From JAQTRU01 sp041645555 (GTDB lineage: Bacteria > Patescibacteriota > Patescibacteriia > Patescibacteriales > JAQTRU01), in assembly GCA_041645555.1 (NCBI GenBank), contig JBAZPX010000015.1:1-23358 (forward strand): a DNA stretch of 23,358 nt. Direction: 5' to 3'. Shown piece by piece: positions 20,225 through 23,358 of this stretch (positions within the stretch are counted from its first letter, which is position 1; the number at the start of each line of letters is the position of its first letter). The position numbers and the translations under genes were made by a program. Under the pieces are notes generated by a model. It ran no database searches, was not told where the DNA came from, and worked only from the letters and a program-made list of their open reading frames with translations.

Positions 20225-21010
20225 TTAAGCAATTAGGCGCCAAGGCAGGAGTTTGCGTTCCAGAATTTCCATGGCTTTATTCATAAGATAACCGCAAATT
20301 CCGATTATTATCATTCCGGCGACAACTTTGTCGGTGTGGAGCAGGAGGCGGTTAAGCTGAATCATATAGCCCAGGCCTGATTGCGAGCCGACTAATTCAG
20401 CTACGATAACCATAAACCAGCTGATGCCCAAGCCGGTTTTTAAACCGGTAAAAATTGAGGGCCAGGAGGCGGGTAAAATTATATCAAGAAGGATTTCTTT
20501 TCTGCCGGCGCCTAAACTCAAAGCCGCGCGCTTGTAATTTTCCTCAACGGAAATAACGCCGAAATAAGCATTAGTCATAATTGGGAAAAACGCGCCCAAC
20601 GAAACCAAAAAATAGGCCGGGTTGTCGCCGATGCCAAACCAGAGGATTGAAATCGGGATCCAGGCAATCGGCGGTATGGGCCGAATGAATTCCGTTAATG
20701 GCATAAATAGCGTTTTTACTATTTTTGAATAGCCGAACGCCACTCCGGCGATAATTCCCGCCATAGAAGCTATGAAGAATCCGATGAACACATGCTTCAA
20801 ACTCACTAATATATCAGTTATTATCGTCCCTTCCCCGAAGAGATTTATAATAGCTAAAAATACTTTAGCTGGCGAAGGCAAAATTTGAACATTTTGGCCG
20901 TCGCCGGCCATTAACGCCTGCCAAAACAGGATAAAAATAACCGGTATTAAAAGTTTCACCCCATTAGAAAGGACGCTCTTTCTAATGGGGTTTGTTATAA
21001 TCGGCTTCAT
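20225..21010 (-). CDS. ABC importer permease, SsuC/TauC/NrtB class
   Basis: 261 residues with about six membrane segments. The EAA loop, contacting the ATPase, is seen as AALSLGAGRKEILLDIILPASWPSIFTGLK at about 182-211 (A-x6-G...P-x2-P pattern). It overlaps the binding-protein stop in an ATGA arrangement, so translation is probably coupled. Its first residues are unusual: codons 7-18 (NPIRKSVLSNGV) come from a perfect palindromic repeat (20958-20991), placing the repeat in frame just before the first membrane segment (LLIPVIFILFWQ). It pairs with the ATPase downstream and the binding protein upstream. Confidence 0.92.
   Translation of the reverse strand: MKPIITNPIRKSVLSNGVKLLIPVIFILFWQALMAGDGQNVQILPSPAKVFLAIINLFGEGTIITDILVSLKHVFIGFFIASMAGIIAGVAFGYSKIVKTLFMPLTEFIRPIPPIAWIPISILWFGIGDNPAYFLVSLGAFFPIMTNAYFGVISVEENYKRAALSLGAGRKEILLDIILPASWPSIFTGLKTGLGISWFMVIVAELVGSQSGLGYMIQLNRLLLHTDKVVAGMIIIGICGYLMNKAMEILERKLLPWRLIA
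20958..20991. repeat. Palindromic element copy 2, in frame inside the permease gene
   Basis: ACCCCATTAGAAAG (20958-20971), a 6-base loop GACGCT, and CTTTCTAATGGGGT (20978-20991) form a perfect 14-bp hairpin. It encodes residues 7-18 of the permease with no frame disruption. Its arms match copies 1 (11026-11122) and 3 (22073-22135). Confidence 0.9.
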
Positions 21011-22092
21011 TTTATTTTTACCTGGCTTAAATCAAAATTAGATTCATTAACTTCTTTTTTGGCGTTATCCAGCAATTGAAAATTTATTCTTTTGTATATT
21101 TCCGGCGCTTGAGAGATTAATTTATCTTGTTCCGCTTCCTTGGCAATTGATTTTAAATTTTCAATATTAGAATCGTAAATATTCACATCAATGTCTTTGA
21201 TATTTTTAGCTAGTAAATTTTTTTCCAATGAAGTCATCTTGTCTATGACCGCTTGCGGTTGGGAAAAGCCGGTTTCTTCTTTTAGCCATTGGTCGGCCTC
21301 CGCCTGGTTTTTAGCATAATAAAAATAATTTTCAATAAAAGATTTTAGGAAATTTTTAGCGGCCGTTTCATTCTGGCTGATAAAATCATTGGACATTAAA
21401 ACCACTCCAGACGGCGTAAAAACTTTTAGTAGTCTGGCTTTGTTGTTATTTTCAAAAATGGCCATGGTTGGGTCCCAGGTGGCAAAAGCGTCAATCTCGC
21501 CCCAGCTTTCTTGCGTGCCCCTCTGAATGACATTTGCTTGTTCTAAAATATCCAAATTTTTTAATTGAAAATCCTTTGCCGGGTCAAGCCCGTTTTCCCT
21601 TATAAACTTCATAATCTGCACATGGGGAGAGGAGCCAAAGGGAATAGAGATTATTTTCCCTTTTAAATCGGCAATTGATTCTAGGGTAGAGCTGGCCGGA
21701 ACCATAATGCCGTTTCTAAAATTTTTCAAGCGGGAAACAATACTGAATTTGTCATTTTTAGAAAGTAAATTTATGGCTGGGAAGTCGCCGACGAATAAAA
21801 CATCAATTTGTCCGGCGATCGCGGCTTCAATTAACGGTCCGCCATAATTAAAACCTTTAAAATCTCCGGCTAAGCCATTCTTTTCCAAAATATCCGTGTG
21901 TTTTAAAGTTTCCGCCAACTGGGCCTGGGGAATCCAGGCGGTTTGCCAGCCGATGCGGATGGGGGTTAATTCAGTTGTTGCTTCTTTGTGTTTAGACGAC
22001 TTTATTATCAGCCCGCCTATTAATAGGGCAGCGGCCAATAAAACGCCTAAAACAATAATTAACTTTTTGCTCACCCCGTTAGATATTTTCAT
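21007..22092 (-). CDS. Membrane-anchored substrate-binding protein, SsuA/TauA/NMT1 class
   Basis: 361 residues. Residues 10-31 are a hydrophobic anchor, then a periplasmic-binding type 2 fold follows: IRIGWQTAWIPQAQLAE (45-61), GGPLIEAAIAGQIDVLFVGDFPAINLL (84-110), LKGKIISIPFGSSPHVQIM (142-160) and a WGEIDAFATWDPTMA segment. This is the NMT1/SsuA arrangement used for sulfonates, taurine, nitrate or thiamine precursors. The anchor has no lipobox cysteine, so the protein is probably held by its N-terminal helix, fitting a cell without a conventional periplasm. The stop TGA overlaps the permease ATG. Residues 2-7 (KISNGV) are encoded by one arm of a palindromic repeat, and the start codon lies in its loop. 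Confidence 0.9.
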   Translation of the reverse strand: MKISNGVSKKLIIVLGVLLAAALLIGGLIIKSSKHKEATTELTPIRIGWQTAWIPQAQLAETLKHTDILEKNGLAGDFKGFNYGGPLIEAAIAGQIDVLFVGDFPAINLLSKNDKFSIVSRLKNFRNGIMVPASSTLESIADLKGKIISIPFGSSPHVQIMKFIRENGLDPAKDFQLKNLDILEQANVIQRGTQESWGEIDAFATWDPTMAIFENNNKARLLKVFTPSGVVLMSNDFISQNETAAKNFLKSFIENYFYYAKNQAEADQWLKEETGFSQPQAVIDKMTSLEKNLLAKNIKDIDVNIYDSNIENLKSIAKEAEQDKLISQAPEIYKRINFQLLDNAKKEVNESNFDLSQVKIK

Positions 22093-22135
22093 ATATTTTT
22101 CATGACCCCCGCCGAATTTAAATATCTAACGAGGT
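22073..22135. repeat. Palindromic element copy 3, spanning the binding-protein start codon
   Basis: ACCCCGTTAGATATTT (22073-22088) and AAATATCTAACGAGGT (22120-22135) pair at 15 of 16 positions across a 31-base loop. The loop holds the binding-protein ATG (22092-22090), so in the mRNA the start would sit in the loop of a long hairpin. A tiny reading frame (MKNI, 22103-22089) lies in the same loop and overlaps the start as ATGA. Confidence 0.85.
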
Positions 22136-22163
22136 TCATAGATTTATATATTAAAAGTTAAGT

Positions 22164-22192
22164 TTGACAGACTTATTGTAAAGGTATATAAT
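22164..22192 (+). promoter_or_regulatory. Consensus promoter for the TrmB-like regulator
   Basis: TTGACA (22164-22169), a 17-base spacer, then TATAAT (22187-22192): a full match to sigma70 consensus. Transcription would start near 22199, leaving a leader of about 52 bases before the ATG at 22251. The opposite strand shows no comparable promoter for the importer operon. Confidence 0.85.
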
Positions 22193-22205
22193 TATTTTGT
22201 AAATC

Positions 22206-22246
22206 TGTCGTCGTCAACCGACAACTAAGTAAAATACTAAAGTATT
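22206..22246. promoter_or_regulatory. Two operator-like inverted repeats in the regulator leader
   Basis: TGTCG (22206-22210) and CGACA (22219-22223) are inverted with an 8-base gap. AATACT-AA-AGTATT (22233-22246) is a perfect 6-2-6 palindrome ending 4 bases before the ATG. Both lie just downstream of the expected transcription start, a place where a repressor could block its own gene. That they bind the TrmB-like protein is inference. Confidence 0.4.
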
Positions 22247-22250
22247 ATTT

Positions 22251-23054
22251 ATGATCAACACCATATTAAAAGAAATGGGATTTTCTGATAATTCCATCAG
22301 AGTTTATATCAGATTATTGGAAACCGGCTATTCTTCCGCGCGCCAATTAGCGGAAAATTTAAGCATGGCCCGGCCGACGGTTTATGATAATTTAAAATTA
22401 TTGATCAATGACGGCTTGGTAATCGAGAAAGACGAAGAAAATAAAAAGCTATTCGGCATTGATGACGTAAAAAATTTGCAGAATTTAATGAAAGCCAAGA
22501 TAGAAAAATTAAAAAAGAATGAGCAGATGATTAATGAATTGCTGCCGAATTTAAATTCGAAAGTTAATGCCCTGCAGCCAAAAATAAAATTTTACTCCGG
22601 CGTGGATGGGATTAAACAAGTTTTGAAAGATTTAATGTGGAATAAAAATATCAAAACTTTAACCATGTGGCCGATAAGCGAAATGATAGATTTTTTAGGT
22701 AAAGATTATATTGAAGAGTTGAATCGGCGCCGCATCAGGCAGAATATTTCCATTCGCGGAATTTGGCCGCGAGACAAGGTAATTGATTTTAAAAATTTTC
22801 CTTTCATGGGCGTGGGTAAGGGATTTTTGCGGGAACTAAGAACCGCTCCAAAAGGAATGACCTGGAGCATGAGCTATTGGCTCTATGAAGATAAAGTGGC
22901 TTTTATTTCGTCTAAGAATGAGTGCTTCGGATTTGTAATCCACAGCCGGGAGTTCGCTGAATTGATTAAAGCGCAGTTTGAACAAATTTGGCCATTAGCA
23001 AAACCAATTAAGCCTGAGCCCCAGTATACGGATAAATTTTTAAAGACGGTTTAA
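22251..23054 (+). CDS. TrmB-like HTH transcriptional regulator
   Basis: 267 residues. Residues 1-72 form a winged helix: GFSDNSIRVYIRLLETGYSSARQLAENLSMARPTVYDNLKLLINDGLVIEKDE, typical of the TrmB N-terminal domain. Residues 75-105 are a helical, coiled-coil-like linker (MKAKIEKLKKNEQMINELLPNL). From 110 follows the effector/PLD-like part (IKFYSGVDGIKQVLKDLM). TrmB proteins regulate sugar or other transport genes in archaea, and similar ones are frequent in Patescibacteria. Here it is divergent from the importer operon and has a consensus promoter with operator-like repeats, so control of itself and the importer is the natural reading. The ligand is unknown. A terminator lies 36 bases past the stop. 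Confidence 0.9.
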   Translation: MINTILKEMGFSDNSIRVYIRLLETGYSSARQLAENLSMARPTVYDNLKLLINDGLVIEKDEENKKLFGIDDVKNLQNLMKAKIEKLKKNEQMINELLPNLNSKVNALQPKIKFYSGVDGIKQVLKDLMWNKNIKTLTMWPISEMIDFLGKDYIEELNRRRIRQNISIRGIWPRDKVIDFKNFPFMGVGKGFLRELRTAPKGMTWSMSYWLYEDKVAFISSKNECFGFVIHSREFAELIKAQFEQIWPLAKPIKPEPQYTDKFLKTV

Positions 23055-23090
23055 AGAAATAATTTTTGGTGGAAAATCTAGATAAATAAA

Positions 23091-23117
23091 AAAACGGGAT
23101 GAACCCGTTTTTATTTT
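23091..23117 (+). terminator. Intrinsic terminator after the TrmB-like gene
   Basis: AAAACGGG (23091-23098) pairs with CCCGTTTT (23104-23111) across a 5-base loop, followed by TATTTTTG. The A-tract on the other arm makes it usable in both directions. Confidence 0.85.
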
Positions 23118-23125
23118 TGTAGTCC

Positions 23126-23288
23126 CTAGGGGAATTCCGCCTTGCTCTCGCTTCCGCTCGAGCTTCGTTGCCCTGGGCAGCGCTGAATGCTCCTATGGTC
23201 GCATTCATCGGCGCTCGACAGCGTTTCTCGTCCCGCCCTCGGCGGGACTCGAAATTTGTCTCGCTCCTGCCCGTTCGATTCCCCTTAG
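23126..23288. repeat. GC-rich compound palindromic element, terminator-flanked
   Basis: The outer arms AGGGGAAT (23128-23135) and ATTCCCCT (23278-23285) enclose several perfect hairpins. GTCCCGCC/GGCGGGAC (23230-23237/23241-23248) has a 3-base loop. TGAATGC/GCATTCA (23184-23190/23201-23207) is extended by GCGC/GCGC. GCTCGAGC (23156-23163) and GCCC/GGGC (23170-23178) are also present. It is much richer in GC than its surroundings. There is no credible protein; frames through it give NEARAEARARR-like low-complexity strings. It could be a MITE-like dispersed repeat or an RNA gene. The window's last bases (CGGGGAAT) may begin a further arm. Confidence 0.65.
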
Positions 23289-23303
23289 CAAATCAAGTAA
23301 ATT

Positions 23304-23340
23304 AAAATGCCCTCGAAAAACGAGAGCATTTTATTTTATT
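23304..23340. terminator. Bidirectional intrinsic terminator
   Basis: AAAATGC-C-CTCG (23304-23315) pairs with CGAG-A-GCATTTT (23321-23332) with one mismatch and an AAAAA loop, followed by ATTTTATTTG. The reverse strand also ends in a T-rich tract. It bounds the compound palindrome on its right. Confidence 0.75.
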
Positions 23341-23358
23341 TGTACCGCCACGGGGAAT

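Noticed and set aside
23008..23208. - strand frame with NEARAEARARR peptide
   Set aside because: It is a translation of the GC-rich compound palindrome and runs antisense into the regulator's 3' end.
23230..23262. tRNA-like T-arm (TTTCGAGTCCCGCC on the - strand)
   Set aside because: The 5' half of the T-stem does not pair, and no acceptor, D or anticodon arms can be drawn around it.

Overview
The window reads as a stretch of a moderately AT-rich bacterial chromosome, most likely from the candidate phyla radiation (Patescibacteria, Parcubacteria-like). This is an inference from several things seen together: compact genes, few convincing Shine-Dalgarno sites, many intergenic palindromic repeats of different families, TrmB-type regulation, and large Cys-rich or Thr-rich surface proteins. 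TAA, TAG and TGA all appear to end genes (TGA ends the binding-protein gene at 21007), which argues against the TGA=Gly code of Absconditabacteria and Gracilibacteria. I see no rRNA, tRNA or CRISPR.

Layout. 1-280: the 3' part of an unidentified structured RNA ending in a very good intrinsic terminator. 523-1419 (+): a DUF2806-like protein. 1537-10971 (-): a long run of co-directional genes. In transcription order these are yebC, a membrane-anchored methyltransferase, ruvC, a glycogen-synthase-type glucosyltransferase (glgA copy 2), an HNH endonuclease, then a tight four-gene operon (GH57 glycosidase, APH-fold kinase, PHP phosphoesterase, glgA copy 1) and a small Cys-rich membrane protein. 11227-12297 (+): bifunctional phosphoglucose/phosphomannose isomerase behind a clear sigma70-type promoter. 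12631-14313 (+): a secreted Cys-rich protein made of two duplicated modules. 14390-19106 (-): a two-gene operon of a 1105-residue surface protein with about 16 CX10C repeats and a sensor histidine kinase. 19454-22092 (-): an ABC importer of the sulfonate/nitrate/taurine class (binding protein, permease, ATPase). 22251-23054 (+): a divergent TrmB-like regulator behind a consensus promoter. 23055-23358: two terminators flanking a GC-rich compound palindrome.

How the genes work together. The two GlgA-type enzymes, the GH57 enzyme, the sugar-kinase-like protein and the phosphosugar isomerase suggest a local alpha-glucan (glycogen or maltodextrin) module. No glgC or phosphorylase is in view. yebC next to ruvC is a common bacterial arrangement. 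The kinase and the giant surface protein are 7 bases apart and probably act in one envelope-sensing unit; no response regulator is in view. The TrmB-like gene probably controls the divergent importer.

The most unusual features are the CX10C repeat protein coupled to a histidine kinase, the palindromic element with ACCCC(G/A)TTAGAAAG arms that contributes coding sequence to two adjacent transporter genes in the same frame, the structured RNA at the left edge, and the terminator-flanked palindrome at the right edge.
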